From: Streptomyces catenulae
GTDB taxonomy: Bacteria > Actinomycetota > Actinomycetes > Streptomycetales > Streptomycetaceae
NCBI RefSeq assembly: GCF_000718015.1
Contig: NZ_JODY01000013.1
Coordinates: 1-64,000 of the forward strand
Direction: 5' to 3'
DNA length: 64,000 nucleotides
A program made the position numbers and the translations under genes. Each line of letters opens with the position of its first letter. The stretch's first letter is position 1. This document shows, piece by piece, positions 1-9,433 of the stretch. The notes below the pieces were generated by a model. It saw only the letters and a list, made by a program, of their open reading frames with translations, was not told the DNA's origin and did no database searches.

Positions 1-1
1 C

Positions 2-979
2 CACCGGACCCCCCGCCGCCCGCTGCGCCGACGCGTCGCCGCCGCCCTCGCGTTCTGCCTCACCGCGGCCGGACTCGCCCTCGCCACGCCCGCCCGGGCC
101 ACCCCCGCCCCGGCCCCGAAAGCCCCCGCGAAGGCCGCCGCCCTGCCCATCGGCGACCTGCGCACCGCCGTCCACCACTTCCTCTTCAGCCCGGACACCG
201 TCGAAGGCGCCAACGACTGGAACTGCAGGCCGAGCGCCGCCCACCCCTACCCGGTCGTCCTCGCCCACGGCACCCTCGCCGACGCCGGCGCCAACTGGGT
301 CGCCCTCGCCCCCACCCTCGCCAACGAGGGCTACTGCGTCTACGCGCTCAACTACGGCATGAACGCCCTGTCGGCGGGCCGGGTCGGCGGCCTCACCGAC
401 ATCGGCGACTCGGCACGGCAGCTCGCCGCCTTCGTCGACAAGGTCCTCGCCGCCACCGGCGCACCCAAGGCCGACATCGTCGGCCACTCCCAGGGCGGCA
501 TGATGCCGCACTACTACCTCAAGCGGCTGGGCGGCGCCGCGAAGGTCCACACCCTCGTCGGCCTCGCCCCCAGCAACCACGGCACCACCCTCGACGGCCT
601 CCTCACCCTCGGCCGGCAGATGAACGCCCTCGGCTTCGTCAACAACCTCCTCGACACCACCGGCCTCACCGGCCTCAAGCAGCAGGAGGCCGACTCCGCC
701 TTCCAGAAGGAGCTGTGGCAGGACGGCGACACCGTGCCCGGCGTCCGCTACGTCGTGATCGCCACCCGAAAGGACACCGTCGTCACCCCGTACACCAACG
801 GCTTCCTGCACGGCCCCGACGTCACGAACCTCACGCTCCAGGACCAGTGCCCCGACGACGAGGTCGGCCACGCCGGTCTCTTCCTCGACGGCCCCACCCT
901 CCAGAACGTCGTCAACGTCCTCGGCCCGAACGACCCGCACTTCACCCCGGAGTGCCGCGACTACGGCCCGTCCCTCTGA
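2..979 (+). CDS. Secreted alpha/beta-hydrolase lipase, 5' end outside the window
   Basis: The frame is open from base 2 and the start codon lies upstream, so the gene is partial. The first 30 or so visible residues form an export signal: an Arg-rich stretch, a hydrophobic core (AAALAFCLTAAGLALA) and an ATPARA cleavage site followed by a Pro/Ala linker. The mature part has the alpha/beta-hydrolase fold: LAHGT near the oxyanion hole, the nucleophile elbow GHSQGG at bases 482-499, a likely catalytic Asp in TRKDTVV and His in EVGHAGL. It resembles the Streptomyces extracellular class 2 lipase/esterase family, which hydrolyses triglycerides or short esters. The downstream Met at 359 is internal and not the start. 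Substrate preference cannot be read from sequence. Confidence 0.85.
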   Translation, partial: HRTPRRPLRRRVAAALAFCLTAAGLALATPARATPAPAPKAPAKAAALPIGDLRTAVHHFLFSPDTVEGANDWNCRPSAAHPYPVVLAHGTLADAGANWVALAPTLANEGYCVYALNYGMNALSAGRVGGLTDIGDSARQLAAFVDKVLAATGAPKADIVGHSQGGMMPHYYLKRLGGAAKVHTLVGLAPSNHGTTLDGLLTLGRQMNALGFVNNLLDTTGLTGLKQQEADSAFQKELWQDGDTVPGVRYVVIATRKDTVVTPYTNGFLHGPDVTNLTLQDQCPDDEVGHAGLFLDGPTLQNVVNVLGPNDPHFTPECRDYGPSL

Positions 980-1052
980 CCGCCCCCGAAAAACACCCGT
1001 GCCCCCGGCCGCAGTGAGCGACCGGGGGCACAGCCATGCATACGGGGGCGGG

Positions 1053-2426
1053 CTAGCCCAGCGCCGACTTCACCGCGTCGGCCAGCCGCTCCGCGACCGC
1101 CCGCGCCTGCTCGATGTCGGCCGCCTCGACCATCACCCGCACCAGCGGCTCCGTACCGGACGGCCGCAGCAGCACCCGCCCGGTCGCGCCCAGCTCCTGC
1201 TCGGCCTCGGCCACCGCCGCGGTCAGCGCCGGGGAGGTGGCGACCTTCGACTTGTCGACGTCGGGGACGTTGATCAGCACCTGCGGCAGCCGCTCCATCA
1301 CGGCGGCCAGCTCGCCCAGGCTCCGGCCCGTCGCGGCGACCCGCGCGGCCAGCATCAGACCGGTGAGCGTGCCGTCGCCGGTGGTCGCATGGTCCAGCAC
1401 GATGACGTGCCCGGACTGCTCGCCGCCCAGCGCGAAGCCCTGGCCCTTCATCTCCTCCAGGACGTACCGGTCGCCGACCGCGGTCGCCACCATGTCGATC
1501 CCGGCCCGCTCCATCGCCAGCTTGAAGCCCAGGTTGGACATGACGGTGGCGACAACGGTGTTCTTCCGCAGCGTCCCCGCCTCCCGCATCCCGAGCGCGA
1601 GGACGGCGAGGATCTGGTCGCCGTCGATCTCGTTGCCCGCGCGGTCCACGGCCAGGCAGCGGTCCGCGTCGCCGTCGTGCGCCACCCCCAGGTCGGCGCC
1701 GTGCTCGACGACCGCGGCACGCAGCAGCCCCAGATGGGTCGAGCCGCAGCCGTCGTTGATGTTGAGACCGTCCGGGTCCGCGCCGATGGTGACGACGTCC
1801 GCACCGGCACGCGCGAACGCCTCCGGCGAGACCCGCGCCGCCGCACCGTGCGCCCCGTCGATGACGATCTTCAGCCCGTCGAGACGGTTGGGCAGCACCC
1901 CGACGAGGTGCGCGACGTAGTTGTCGAAGCCCTCGTCGTAGACGGTCACCCGGCCCACCCCGGCGCCGGTCGGCCGCTCCCACGGCTCACCGGAGGCATG
2001 CGCCCGGTACGTCCGCTCGATGCGGTCCTCCAGCTCGTCGGCGAGCTTGTGGCCGCCGCGGGCGAAGAACTTGATGCCGTTGTCGGGCATCGGGTTGTGG
2101 CTCGCGGAGAGCATCACGCCGAGGTCCGCGCCGAGCGACCCGGTCAGATACGCCACCGCCGGGGTCGGCAGCACGCCCACCCGCAGCACGTCCACCCCGG
2201 CGCTCGCCAGCCCGGCGACGACCGCCGCCTCCAGGAACTCACCCGAGGCCCGCGGATCCCGCCCGACGACGGCCACCGGCCGCCGCCCCTCCAGGGCGCG
2301 GCCGTGCCCCGACTCCTCCTCTGCGAGTACGTGCGCCGCAGCGACCGACAGACCGAGCGCCAGCTCCGCCGTCAGATCCGCATTGGCGACACCGCGCACC
2401 CCGTCCGTTCCGAAGAGTCGTCCCAC
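1053..2426 (-). CDS. glmM: Phosphoglucosamine mutase GlmM
   Basis: GlmM converts glucosamine-6-phosphate to glucosamine-1-phosphate, the step that feeds UDP-GlcNAc and peptidoglycan synthesis in the cytoplasm. The 457-residue product begins [11 protein letters not shown], carries the phosphoserine loop SASHNP near residue 109, the metal-binding DGDADR loop in the middle and the phosphate-binding RPSGTEP near the C-terminus. The GTG at 2426 is preferred over the ATG 15 bases upstream because GGAGG lies six bases before it and because family members begin with GRLFGTDG. It follows rplM-rpsI on the same strand with a gap of about 160 bases, a usual streptomycete arrangement. It overlaps nothing and looks intact. 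Confidence 0.96.
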   Translation of the reverse strand: MGRLFGTDGVRGVANADLTAELALGLSVAAAHVLAEEESGHGRALEGRRPVAVVGRDPRASGEFLEAAVVAGLASAGVDVLRVGVLPTPAVAYLTGSLGADLGVMLSASHNPMPDNGIKFFARGGHKLADELEDRIERTYRAHASGEPWERPTGAGVGRVTVYDEGFDNYVAHLVGVLPNRLDGLKIVIDGAHGAAARVSPEAFARAGADVVTIGADPDGLNINDGCGSTHLGLLRAAVVEHGADLGVAHDGDADRCLAVDRAGNEIDGDQILAVLALGMREAGTLRKNTVVATVMSNLGFKLAMERAGIDMVATAVGDRYVLEEMKGQGFALGGEQSGHVIVLDHATTGDGTLTGLMLAARVAATGRSLGELAAVMERLPQVLINVPDVDKSKVATSPALTAAVAEAEQELGATGRVLLRPSGTEPLVRVMVEAADIEQARAVAERLADAVKSALG

Positions 2427-2587
2427 TGGTGTCCTCCGCATAGATGAGCTTGAACCAGGCATTGCGTCCAGGTATACGCCCCCCGGACGCCTGCATAACG
2501 CACCGGTCCCGGATAGCCGAACGCCCCGGCTGCACGGAAAGTGCCACCGGGGCGTACGGGAAAGAGCTGCGAGCGCAGCGCGCGCGA

Positions 2588-3100
2588 TTAGCGCTTGCTG
2601 TACTGCGGCGCCTTGCGGGCCTTCTTGAGACCGGCCTTCTTGCGCTCGACCGCACGGTCGTCACGCTTGAGGAACCCGGCCTTCTTCAGGGTGCCGCGGT
2701 TGTTCTCGACGTCCGCCTCGTTCAGCGCACGGGCGACGCCCAGACGCAGCGCACCGGCCTGGCCGGAGATGCCGCCGCCGGAGATGCGGGCGACCACGTC
2801 GTAGCGGTTGTCGAGCTCGAGCACCTTGAAGGGCTCGTTGACTTCCTGCTGGTGCACCTTGTTGGGGAAGTAGCCCTCAAGGGTGCGACCGTTGATCTTC
2901 CACTGACCGGTGCCCGGAACGATCCGGACGCGGGCGATGGCGTTCTTGCGACGGCCCAGGCCGGCGGCCGGCTGCGGGTCGCCGAAGCGGGAGGCGAGGG
3001 ACTCGGAGGTGTACTCACCCTCCACGACCTCGGTCTCGGTGGTGTATTCCTCGACGACGTCCTCGTTCTCGATGACGTTCTCGGGAGTGGTCTCGGCCAC
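2588..3100 (-). CDS. rpsI: 30S ribosomal protein S9
   Basis: S9 sits in the head of the small subunit, and its basic C-terminal tail (here ending QYSKR) reaches P-site tRNA. The protein has 170 residues, about 40 more than E. coli S9; the extra length is an acidic Glu/Val/Thr-rich N-terminal extension that actinobacteria usually carry. The core ([15 protein letters not shown], later [15 protein letters not shown]) is typical. Start is GTG at 3100 with GAGGAG shortly upstream. It lies 41 bases after rplM and is co-transcribed with it, as in most bacteria. Confidence 0.97.
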   Translation of the reverse strand: MAETTPENVIENEDVVEEYTTETEVVEGEYTSESLASRFGDPQPAAGLGRRKNAIARVRIVPGTGQWKINGRTLEGYFPNKVHQQEVNEPFKVLELDNRYDVVARISGGGISGQAGALRLGVARALNEADVENNRGTLKKAGFLKRDDRAVERKKAGLKKARKAPQYSKR

Positions 3101-3141
3101 GATGCTCCTCAGATTCTTTTCGTCTTAGGGGGTGGCCGGAC

Positions 3142-3585
3142 TTACTGCGCGACCTGGGTGATCTCGAACGGGACCGGCTGCTGAGCAGCGTGCGGGTGCT
3201 CGGCGCCCGCGTAGACCTTCAGCTTCGAGAGCATCTGACGGCCGAGGGTGTTCTTGGGGAGCATGCCCTTGATGGCCTTCTCGACGGCCTTCTCGGGGTT
3301 CTTGTCGAGCAGCTCGTCGTACCGGACGGAGCGCAGACCACCGGGGAAACCGGAGTGGCGGTAGGCCAGCTTCTGGCTGCGCTTGTTGCCGGACAGGTGC
3401 ACCTTGTCGGCGTTGACGATGATGACGAAGTCACCGGTGTCAACGTGCGGCGCGTACACCGGCTTGTGCTTGCCCCTCAGAAGGGACGCGGCCTGAGAGG
3501 CCAGACGGCCCAGGACAACGTCCTGCGCGTCAATGACGTGCCACTGGCGCTGGACATCGCCGGGCTTGGGGCTGAACGTACGCAC
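3142..3585 (-). CDS. rplM: 50S ribosomal protein L13
   Basis: L13 is an early-assembly large-subunit protein. The 147-residue product opens [19 protein letters not shown] and contains the conserved [14 protein letters not shown] segment ([13 protein letters not shown]) and [11 protein letters not shown]. The reading frame is open much further upstream, but the GTG at 3585 gives exactly the streptomycete length and an AAGG lies about seven bases before it; the upstream in-frame ATG would add 13 unconserved residues. First gene of the rplM-rpsI unit, behind a clear promoter about 220 bases upstream. Confidence 0.96.
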   Translation of the reverse strand: MRTFSPKPGDVQRQWHVIDAQDVVLGRLASQAASLLRGKHKPVYAPHVDTGDFVIIVNADKVHLSGNKRSQKLAYRHSGFPGGLRSVRYDELLDKNPEKAVEKAIKGMLPKNTLGRQMLSKLKVYAGAEHPHAAQQPVPFEITQVAQ

Positions 3586-3802
3586 GGTCGTAGCCTTCGC
3601 TTCTTCAGTGATGGGGTCACCCATGCCTCCCGGAGGAGACTCAGGAGACGGGGTCCTGTACTGGCACCTCGGTCGATCGGACCGGCACTGCGGCGCTACG
3701 GGTGACGCAACCCGATCGTCCGCCGCCGGTTCATCGGCCCGGTGGCCGGCGTAAGGGCCCCTCACGTGAGATAGAGCAAGCCAATACGCATAACGAACTG
3801 GC

Positions 3803-3832
3803 AGAATACCGGCCCGCACCCGGCCGGGTCAA
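3803..3832 (-). promoter_or_regulatory. Promoter of rplM-rpsI
   Basis: On the minus strand TTGACC (3827-3832) and TATTCT (3803-3808) are separated by 18 bases, a close match to the main vegetative (HrdB) promoter class. Transcription would start near 3795 and leave a leader of about 210 bases before rplM. The rest of the 368-base gap between rplM and the ABC-F gene (3586-3953) shows no coding frame. Confidence 0.6.
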
Positions 3833-3953
3833 AACGCGGCTCGAACCGGTGGACGACTCCGGGAGCCCCGGACCGGCCACCCCACGGCCCCCGGCCGGGC
3901 CCCGCACGGGCCGCGGCCCCGCGCCCGACCGGCCCCGTACCGACCGGCCGTCC

Positions 3954-5582
3954 TCACCGCTCCCGGGCCACCCGGCCCTCGTCCCACACCGGCTCCGCCG
4001 ACTCCCGGACCACCCCGTCCGCCCCGAAGACCAGGAAGCGGTCGAAGGCGCGGGCGAACCAGCGGTCGTGCGTCACCGCCAGCACCGTCCCGCTGTACGC
4101 CTCCAGCCCCTCCTGCAACGCCTCGGCGCTCTCCAGGTCGAGGTTGTCGGTCGGCTCGTCCAGCAGCAGCGCCGTCGCGCCCGCCAGCTCCAGCAGCAGG
4201 ATCTGCAGCCGCGCCTGCTGCCCGCCCGACAGCCGCTCGAACCGCTGCTCCGCCTGACGCTCCAGCTCGTACCGGCGCAGCGCGCTCATCGCGGCGCCGC
4301 GGTCCTTGGCGTGCTCCGTCCAGAGGATGTCGAGCAGGGTGCGGCCGGTCAGCTCCGGGTGGGCGTGGGTCTGCGCGAAGTACCCGGGCACCACCCGGGC
4401 GCCCAGCTTCACCTGCCCGGTGTGCGCGACCGGGCGCTCCGCGTCCTGGGCCAGCAGCCGCAGGAAGTGCGACTTGCCGGAGCCGTTCGAGCCCAGCACC
4501 GCGACCCGCTCGCCGTAGAAGACCTCCAGCGAGAACGGCTTCATCAGCCCGGTCAGCTCCACGTCCGTGCAGGTCACGGCGCGGACGCCGGTACGGCCGC
4601 CGCGCAGCCGCATGGTGATCTCCTGCTCCCGCGGCGGCTCCGGCGGAGGACCTGCCTCCTCGAACTTCCGCAGCCGGGTCTGCGCCGCGTGGTAGCGCGA
4701 GGCCATGTCGTGGCTGTTCTCCGCCGCCTGCCGCAGATTCCGCACCAGCTTCTTCAGCTGCTCGTGCTTCTCGTCCCAGCGCCGCCGCAGCTCCTCGAAG
4801 CGGGCGAAGCGCTCCTTGCGCGCCGCGTGGTACGTCGCGAAGCCGCCGCCGTGCACCCACACGTCCGACCCGGCGGGCCCCGGCTCCACGCTGACGATCT
4901 TGTCGGCGGCGCGCGCCAGCAGCTCCCGGTCGTGGCTGACGAAGAGCACCGTCTTCTTCGTCTGCCGCAGCTGCTCCTCCAGCCACCGCTTGCCCGGCAC
5001 GTCCAGGTAGTTGTCCGGCTCGTCCAGCAGCAGCACCTCGTCGGTGCCGCGCAGCAGCGACTCCAGCACCAGCCGCTTCTGCTCACCGCCGGAGAGCGTC
5101 CGCACCAGCCGCCACTGCGCCTTCTCGTACGGCATCCCCAGCGCGGCGGTGGTGCACATGTCCCAGACCGTCTCGGCCTCGTAGCCGCGCGCCTCCGCCC
5201 AGTCGCTGAGCGCCTGCGCGTACGCCATCTGCGCGGCCTCGTCGTCGACCGTCATCACGGCCTCCTCGGCCGCGTCCACCGCCCGTGCGGCCGTCCGCAG
5301 CCGCGGCGACGCCACGGAGACCAGCAGGTCACGCACGGTGCGCTCGTCCCGTACCGACCCCACGAACTGCGGCATCACGCCGAGGCCGCCACCGACCGTG
5401 ACCGCGCCACCGTGCGGCGTCAGCTCCCCGGCGAGCAGCCGCAGCAGCGTCGTCTTGCCCGCGCCGTTGGCCCCCACCAGCGCCACGGACGCACCCTCGC
5501 CGACCCGGAACGAGACGTCCCCGAGCAGCACCCTCCCGTCCGGCAGGTAGTACTCCAGATGCCCGGCCTCCACATGTCCCAT
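3954..5582 (-). CDS. ABC-F family ATPase (translation factor/ribosome-protection type)
   Basis: The 542-residue protein has two ABC nucleotide-binding domains and no membrane segment, the layout of the ABC-F family, whose members act on the ribosome (translation factors such as EttA/Uup or antibiotic-target protection). Domain 1 has Walker A GANGAGKTT, signature LSGGEQKR and Walker B LLLDEPDNYLD; domain 2 has GSNGSGKS, LSGGQQAR and LLLDEPTDNLD. Between them lies a charged, probably coiled-coil interdomain linker. ATG at 5582 (MGHVEAGHLEYYLPDGR) is chosen; ten more in-frame residues upstream look unconserved. Adjacent to ribosomal protein genes but separated from them by the rplM promoter. Whether it confers drug resistance cannot be judged from sequence. 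Confidence 0.88.
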   Translation of the reverse strand: MGHVEAGHLEYYLPDGRVLLGDVSFRVGEGASVALVGANGAGKTTLLRLLAGELTPHGGAVTVGGGLGVMPQFVGSVRDERTVRDLLVSVASPRLRTAARAVDAAEEAVMTVDDEAAQMAYAQALSDWAEARGYEAETVWDMCTTAALGMPYEKAQWRLVRTLSGGEQKRLVLESLLRGTDEVLLLDEPDNYLDVPGKRWLEEQLRQTKKTVLFVSHDRELLARAADKIVSVEPGPAGSDVWVHGGGFATYHAARKERFARFEELRRRWDEKHEQLKKLVRNLRQAAENSHDMASRYHAAQTRLRKFEEAGPPPEPPREQEITMRLRGGRTGVRAVTCTDVELTGLMKPFSLEVFYGERVAVLGSNGSGKSHFLRLLAQDAERPVAHTGQVKLGARVVPGYFAQTHAHPELTGRTLLDILWTEHAKDRGAAMSALRRYELERQAEQRFERLSGGQQARLQILLLELAGATALLLDEPTDNLDLESAEALQEGLEAYSGTVLAVTHDRWFARAFDRFLVFGADGVVRESAEPVWDEGRVARER

Positions 5583-5666
5583 GGACCGGATTGTCGCCGC
5601 CCGGCCCCGCATTCCCCAACCCGATTACGGTCCGGGAGCCGTGACCGCGCGCACACCCCGGGTCGT

Positions 5667-5672
5667 TAGGAT
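5667..5672 (+). promoter_or_regulatory. Possible -10 box of a leaderless transcript
   Basis: TAGGAT ends eight bases before the ATG at 5680, and no Shine-Dalgarno sequence precedes that ATG. This is the spacing expected for a leaderless mRNA in streptomycetes. No good -35 hexamer is visible, so it remains a suggestion. Confidence 0.4.
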
Positions 5673-5679
5673 GCGCGGC

Positions 5680-6519
5680 ATGAGCTTTGGGCATGGGGGG
5701 CCGTTCGACGGCCCAGGGGGGTCCGGGTCCACCCCGGACTGGGAGGCACTCGCCGAGCGGAGCGAGGCGGGCGCCCGGCGCAAGCGCTGGCTGATGATCG
5801 GCGGCGGGGCGCTGGCCGCCCTCGCCGTGGCGGGCATCGTCGCGACCGCGATGGTCCTCACCGGCGGCTCCGACAACAAGCCGCCCAAGGACGTCACCGC
5901 CTCCGGCTCCGGCGCCCCCGAACCGCATCCGTCCTTCTCCGACGTCTCGGTCCCCCCGCCGCCCAACCCGCGGGACTACATCACCGACCGGACGAAGGAC
6001 CGCGCCCCGCTGACCACCGCCGCCCTCTTCCCCGACAAGGCGATGGTCATCGGCGAGCACACCTACCCGCGCACCGCGCAGTCCGCGTCGAAGGACTGCA
6101 CCGCCGGTACGCAGGGCGCGCTCGGCTCGCTGCTCAAGCACAGCGGCTGCCAGACGCTGCTGCGCGCCACCTACGCCAAGGACGGCGTCGCGGTCACCAT
6201 CGGCATCGCCGCGCTGGAGTCCGCCGACGCCGCCGAAGGCGTCAAGGCGAAGGCCAAGGGCAACCTCGCCCCGCTCGCCGGCGGCCACGTCGGCGAGGCG
6301 TTCTGCCGCGGCACCGCCTGCCGGATGACCGCCAACGCCACCGGCCGCTACGCGTACTTCACCATCGCCGGATACCTCGACGGCACCCGCGTCACCCAGA
6401 AGTCCGCCCCGGCCCTCCAGATCGGCCGCGACGGCGAGTCCTACGCCTTCGCCCGGATCATCCAGCGCGGCAAGGACCAGGCCGCACAGGCCGCCCGGGA
6501 ACAGCAACAGCAGAGCTGA
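5680..6519 (+). CDS. Single-pass membrane-anchored protein of unknown function
   Basis: The 279-residue product has a short cytoplasmic Gly/Pro-rich N-terminus (GHGGPFDGPGG), a basic stop (RRKRW), one transmembrane helix at about residues 36-58 (LMIGGGALAALAVAGIVATA) and an extracytoplasmic domain of about 210 residues preceded by a Pro/Ser-rich linker. The outer domain contains three or four cysteines (KDCTAG, SGCQTLL, FCRGTACRM) that could form disulfides. The C-terminus is Gln-rich. I do not recognise the family; such proteins are common in streptomycetes. It is divergent from the ABC-F gene, with 97 bases between the starts, and seems to have its own promoter. Confidence 0.75.
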   Translation: MSFGHGGPFDGPGGSGSTPDWEALAERSEAGARRKRWLMIGGGALAALAVAGIVATAMVLTGGSDNKPPKDVTASGSGAPEPHPSFSDVSVPPPPNPRDYITDRTKDRAPLTTAALFPDKAMVIGEHTYPRTAQSASKDCTAGTQGALGSLLKHSGCQTLLRATYAKDGVAVTIGIAALESADAAEGVKAKAKGNLAPLAGGHVGEAFCRGTACRMTANATGRYAYFTIAGYLDGTRVTQKSAPALQIGRDGESYAFARIIQRGKDQAAQAAREQQQQS

Positions 6520-6665
6520 CGCGGCACGGGCCGGACGCCTCCGCGCCCCGGCCCCGCCGCGGGCCGAACCCGGAGCACCGGTCGGCTCGCGCCCCGCCGC
6601 AGGTCAGGCCCCGGACACCGACCCGCTCACGCCCCGGCGCCCCGCAGGGCCCCGGCCCCCACCGC

Positions 6666-7517
6666 TCAGCAGCACCCGGCGCCCGGCAGCGTCCGCCGGT
6701 TCCGGGCCTCCAGGTTCCGCGCCATCAGCCGGTCGTCGGCCGGGTAGCCGACCTCCTCCAGCGTCAGCCCGTGCGGCCGCACCACATGCACCGCCGAGTC
6801 CCGCACGCCCGCGGCCAGCACCTTGCCCGGCCAGTCGACCGGCCGGTGCCCGTCGCCGACGAACAGCAGCGCGCCGACCAGCGACCGCACCATGTTGTGG
6901 CAGAACGCGTCCGCCCGCACCGTCGCCGTGACGATCCCGTCCGCGTCCCGCACCCAGCTCAGCTCCTGGAGCGTCCGGATCGTCGTCGCCCCCTCCCGCC
7001 GCTTGCAGTACGCCGCGAAGTCGTGCTCCCCCAGCAGCGCCCGCGACGCCGCGTTCATCGCGTCCACGTCGAGCGCCCAGTCGTGCCACAGCACATGGCC
7101 GCGGAGCAGCGGGTCCACTCCCCCGGGGTGATCGGTGACCCGGTACGCGTACCGCCGCCAGATCGCCGAGAACCGCGCGTTGAAGCCGTACGGCGCCTCG
7201 GCGGCGCGCCACACCCGGACGTCCTTCGGCAGCCGCCCCGCCAGCCGCCGCAGCAGCCGCTCCCCGTGCTCGGCCCACAGCTCCGCGGGCAGATCCACAT
7301 GCGCCACCTGCCCGCGCGCATGCACCCCGGCGTCCGTCCGCCCGGCCACGGTCAGCTCGTACGTCTCGCCGGAACGGGTCACCGTCCGCAGCGCCGCCTC
7401 CAACTCGCCCTGGACGGTGCGCCGTTCGCGCTGCTTCGCCCAGCCGGAGAACTCCGCCCCGTCGTACGAAAGATCCAGCCGCACCCGGACGCGCCCGGGC
7501 TCCACCTCATCGCTCAC
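6666..7517 (-). CDS. truA: tRNA pseudouridine(38-40) synthase TruA
   Basis: TruA isomerises uridines 38, 39 and 40 in the anticodon stem-loop of many tRNAs. The 283-residue protein has the nucleophile motif [13 protein letters not shown] with the catalytic Asp, an N-terminal [13 protein letters not shown] and the RYAYRV and [13 protein letters not shown] segments of the family. Start is the ATG at 7517 ([20 protein letters not shown]). It follows rplQ on the same strand, a common bacterial position, but a terminator-like hairpin lies between them. Confidence 0.94.
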   Translation of the reverse strand: MSDEVEPGRVRVRLDLSYDGAEFSGWAKQRERRTVQGELEAALRTVTRSGETYELTVAGRTDAGVHARGQVAHVDLPAELWAEHGERLLRRLAGRLPKDVRVWRAAEAPYGFNARFSAIWRRYAYRVTDHPGGVDPLLRGHVLWHDWALDVDAMNAASRALLGEHDFAAYCKRREGATTIRTLQELSWVRDADGIVTATVRADAFCHNMVRSLVGALLFVGDGHRPVDWPGKVLAAGVRDSAVHVVRPHGLTLEEVGYPADDRLMARNLEARNRRTLPGAGCC

Positions 7518-7548
7518 CCGTCGATCCTCTCAGAGCACGGCAAACGGA

Positions 7549-7580
7549 ACGGGCCCGCTCCCCGAAGGGAACGGACCCGT
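7549..7580 (-). terminator. Hairpin after rplQ
   Basis: A 14-base-pair stem (7549-7562 with 7567-7580) closes a four-base loop that reads UUCG in minus-strand RNA. Two positions are C-A mismatches in plus-strand RNA but G-U pairs in minus-strand RNA, which supports its use as the terminator or attenuator after rplQ, before truA. Confidence 0.7.
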
Positions 7581-7597
7581 CCGCGGACTCAGCGGCC

Positions 7598-8080
7598 TCA
7601 GGCGTCCTTGGACTCCTCGGCCGGCGCCTCGGTCGCCTCGGCGGCGTCCTTCTTCAGCGCGTCTTCCTTGACCGCACGCTTGGTGGCGGCCTCGGCCTCA
7701 CCGGTGGCCTCCTGGGCCACGGTCAGCGCCTCCACCAGCTCGATGACGGCCATGGGGGCGTTGTCGCCACGGCGCGCACCGATCTTGGTGATGCGGGTGT
7801 AACCACCCGGGCGGTTCTCGAACCGCGGGGCGATCTCGGTGAACAGCGTGTGCACGACACCCTTGTCCGAGATCAACTGCATGACCTGACGACGGTTGTG
7901 CAGGTCACCCTTCTTCGCCTTGGTCACGAGACGCTCGGCGTACGGACGCAGACGGCGGGCCTTGGCCTCGGTCGTCGTGATGCGGCCGTGCTCGAAGAGC
8001 GCGGTGGCCAGGTTGCGCAGCATGAGACGCTCGTGCGCCGCGCTACCGCCCAGACGGGCACCCTTGGTGGGCTTCGGCAT
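7598..8080 (-). CDS. rplQ: 50S ribosomal protein L17
   Basis: L17 lines the large subunit near the exit tunnel. The 160-residue product begins [20 protein letters not shown] and has the conserved [16 protein letters not shown] segment. Residues from about 118 onward form an Ala/Glu/Lys-rich tail absent from the shorter E. coli protein (127 residues) but usual in actinobacteria. It is normally directly behind rpoA; here about 220 bases separate them and that space carries a repeat and a duplicated piece of rpoA. Confidence 0.96.
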   Translation of the reverse strand: MPKPTKGARLGGSAAHERLMLRNLATALFEHGRITTTEAKARRLRPYAERLVTKAKKGDLHNRRQVMQLISDKGVVHTLFTEIAPRFENRPGGYTRITKIGARRGDNAPMAVIELVEALTVAQEATGEAEAATKRAVKEDALKKDAAEATEAPAEESKDA

Positions 8081-8158
8081 GGTGTTTCTCCTAGGTGTCT
8101 GCCCCGGCCGTATCAGGTACCGAGGTCAGTATCCGAGCAGACGGACGTCTGTCGGAGA

Positions 8159-8220
8159 CCCCGCGCCCCTCGCAAAGAGGGGCGCGGGGAACTGCGCGAC
8201 CGGCCACAGCCGACCCGCAG
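8159..8220. repeat. Inverted repeat plus conserved arm, probable dispersed Streptomyces intergenic repeat
   Basis: Bases 8159-8171 and 8177-8189 are perfect 13-base inverted repeats around the loop GCAAA. They are followed by GGGAACTGCGCGACCGGCC and then ACAGCCGACCCGCAG. I recognise this combination (GGGGCGCGGGGAACTGCGCGACC with a downstream GACCCGCA) as a family of intergenic repeats scattered through many Streptomyces chromosomes. It sits inside an operon, between rpoA and rplQ. The hairpin could also act as an attenuator. Confidence 0.65.
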
Positions 8221-8249
8221 CAAGAACGGAACCGCAGGTCCCGAGCGGC

Positions 8250-8318
8250 TCAGTACTGCTCGGTCTCGACGTTGCGATCCTCTGGGTCGCCCCAGCCAAA
8301 TCAGTACTGCTCGGTCTC
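8250..8318 (-). repeat. Tandem partial duplication of the 3' end of rpoA
   Basis: An 18-base direct repeat covers the last codons and stop of rpoA (8301-8318) and recurs at 8250-8267, 51 bases downstream and in the same reading frame. The translated downstream segment, FGWGDPEDRNVETEQY then stop, aligns with the real tail [17 protein letters not shown]. It is therefore a second, diverged copy of the RpoA tail that starts right after the rpoA TGA. Confidence 0.85.
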
Positions 8319-9323
8319 CACGAACCCCGCGTCCGCGTCGTCCTCCGCGCCGAAGGCGTCGGCGGCGGCGGTCGGGTCGAACCCGGGGGGCGAGTCCTTC
8401 AGCGCGAGGCCCATGCCCGCGAGCTTGGCCTTGACCTCGTCGATCGACTTCGCACCGAAGTTGCGGATGTCGAGCAGGTCCGCCTCGGAGCGGGCCACCA
8501 GCTCGCCCACCGAGTGGATGCCCTCACGCTTGAGGCAGTTGTACGACCGAACGGTGAGCTCCAGCTCCTCGATCGGCAGCGCCAGGTCGGCGGCGAGCGC
8601 GGCGTCCGTCGGGGACGGGCCCATGTCGATGCCCTCGGCGTCGATGTTCAGCTCGCGGGCGAGACCGAACAGCTCGACCAGGGTCTTACCGGCCGACGCC
8701 ATGGCGTCGCGCGGGCGCATGGCCTGCTTGGTCTCGACGTCGACGATCAGCTTGTCGAAGTCGGTGCGCTGCTCGACACGGGTCGCCTCGACCTTGTAGG
8801 TGACCTTGAGGACCGGCGAGTAGATCGAGTCGACCGGGATCCGGCCGATCTCCTGGCCGACCTGCTTGTTCTGCACCGCGGAGACGTAGCCGCGACCGCG
8901 CTCGACGGTCAGCTCCATCTCCAGCTTGCCCTTGGCGTTCAGGGTCGCCAGGACCAGGTCCGGGTTGTGGACCTCGACACCGGCCGGGGGCGCGATGTCG
9001 GCGGCGGTGACCAGACCGGGGCCCTGCTTGCGCAGGTACATCACGACCGGCTCGTCGTGCTCCGAGGAGACGACCAGCTGCTTGATGTTGAGGATGAGGT
9101 CGGTGACGTCCTCCTTGACGCCCGGCACGGTGGTGAACTCGTGCAGGACACCGTCGATACGGATCGACGTGACCGCCGCACCCGGGATCGAGGAGAGGAG
9201 CGTACGGCGGAGGGAGTTACCGAGGGTGTAACCGAAGCCCGGCTCCAGGGGCTCGATCACGAACCGGGAGCGGTACTCGTCGACGACCTCTTCGGTCAGC
9301 GACGGACGCTGAGCGATAAGCAT
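8301..9323 (-). CDS. rpoA: DNA-directed RNA polymerase alpha subunit
   Basis: Alpha dimerises to start polymerase assembly; its C-terminal domain binds upstream promoter DNA and activators. The 340-residue protein has the N-terminal domain ([20 protein letters not shown], residues 15-34), the linker, and the C-terminal helix-hairpin-helix domain ([30 protein letters not shown]). It ends VETEQY, the usual streptomycete length. Start is ATG at 9323 with GAAGGAA upstream. It follows rpsD, with a hairpin between. Just after its TGA lies an in-frame duplicate of the last codons, so readthrough would add 16 residues. Confidence 0.98.
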   Translation of the reverse strand: MLIAQRPSLTEEVVDEYRSRFVIEPLEPGFGYTLGNSLRRTLLSSIPGAAVTSIRIDGVLHEFTTVPGVKEDVTDLILNIKQLVVSSEHDEPVVMYLRKQGPGLVTAADIAPPAGVEVHNPDLVLATLNAKGKLEMELTVERGRGYVSAVQNKQVGQEIGRIPVDSIYSPVLKVTYKVEATRVEQRTDFDKLIVDVETKQAMRPRDAMASAGKTLVELFGLARELNIDAEGIDMGPSPTDAALAADLALPIEELELTVRSYNCLKREGIHSVGELVARSEADLLDIRNFGAKSIDEVKAKLAGMGLALKDSPPGFDPTAAADAFGAEDDADAGFVETEQY

Positions 9324-9380
9324 GTGTGTTCCTTCAGTCGTGGGCGCCCGCTATTTGACGCCCTCTGCTGACAAGGGTAC

Positions 9381-9415
9381 GGGCGGCACGCGGTTCCGTA
9401 GAACCTGTGCCGCCC
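9381..9415 (-). terminator. Hairpin between rpsD and rpoA
   Basis: Nine base pairs (9381-9389 with 9407-9415) and five more (9392-9396 with 9401-9405) form a stem with a small internal loop and a four-base loop. It lies 18 bases after rpsD and can attenuate readthrough into rpoA. The remaining 57 bases before rpoA hold a TTGTCA but no clear -10. Confidence 0.5.
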
Positions 9416-9433
9416 GAGCCTTGTTCGCCCTAC

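Noticed and set aside
3702..5669. A 655-codon plus-strand frame opposite the ABC-F gene
   Set aside because: The ABC-F protein on the minus strand has all Walker and signature motifs; the plus frame is low-complexity Arg/Pro/Leu.
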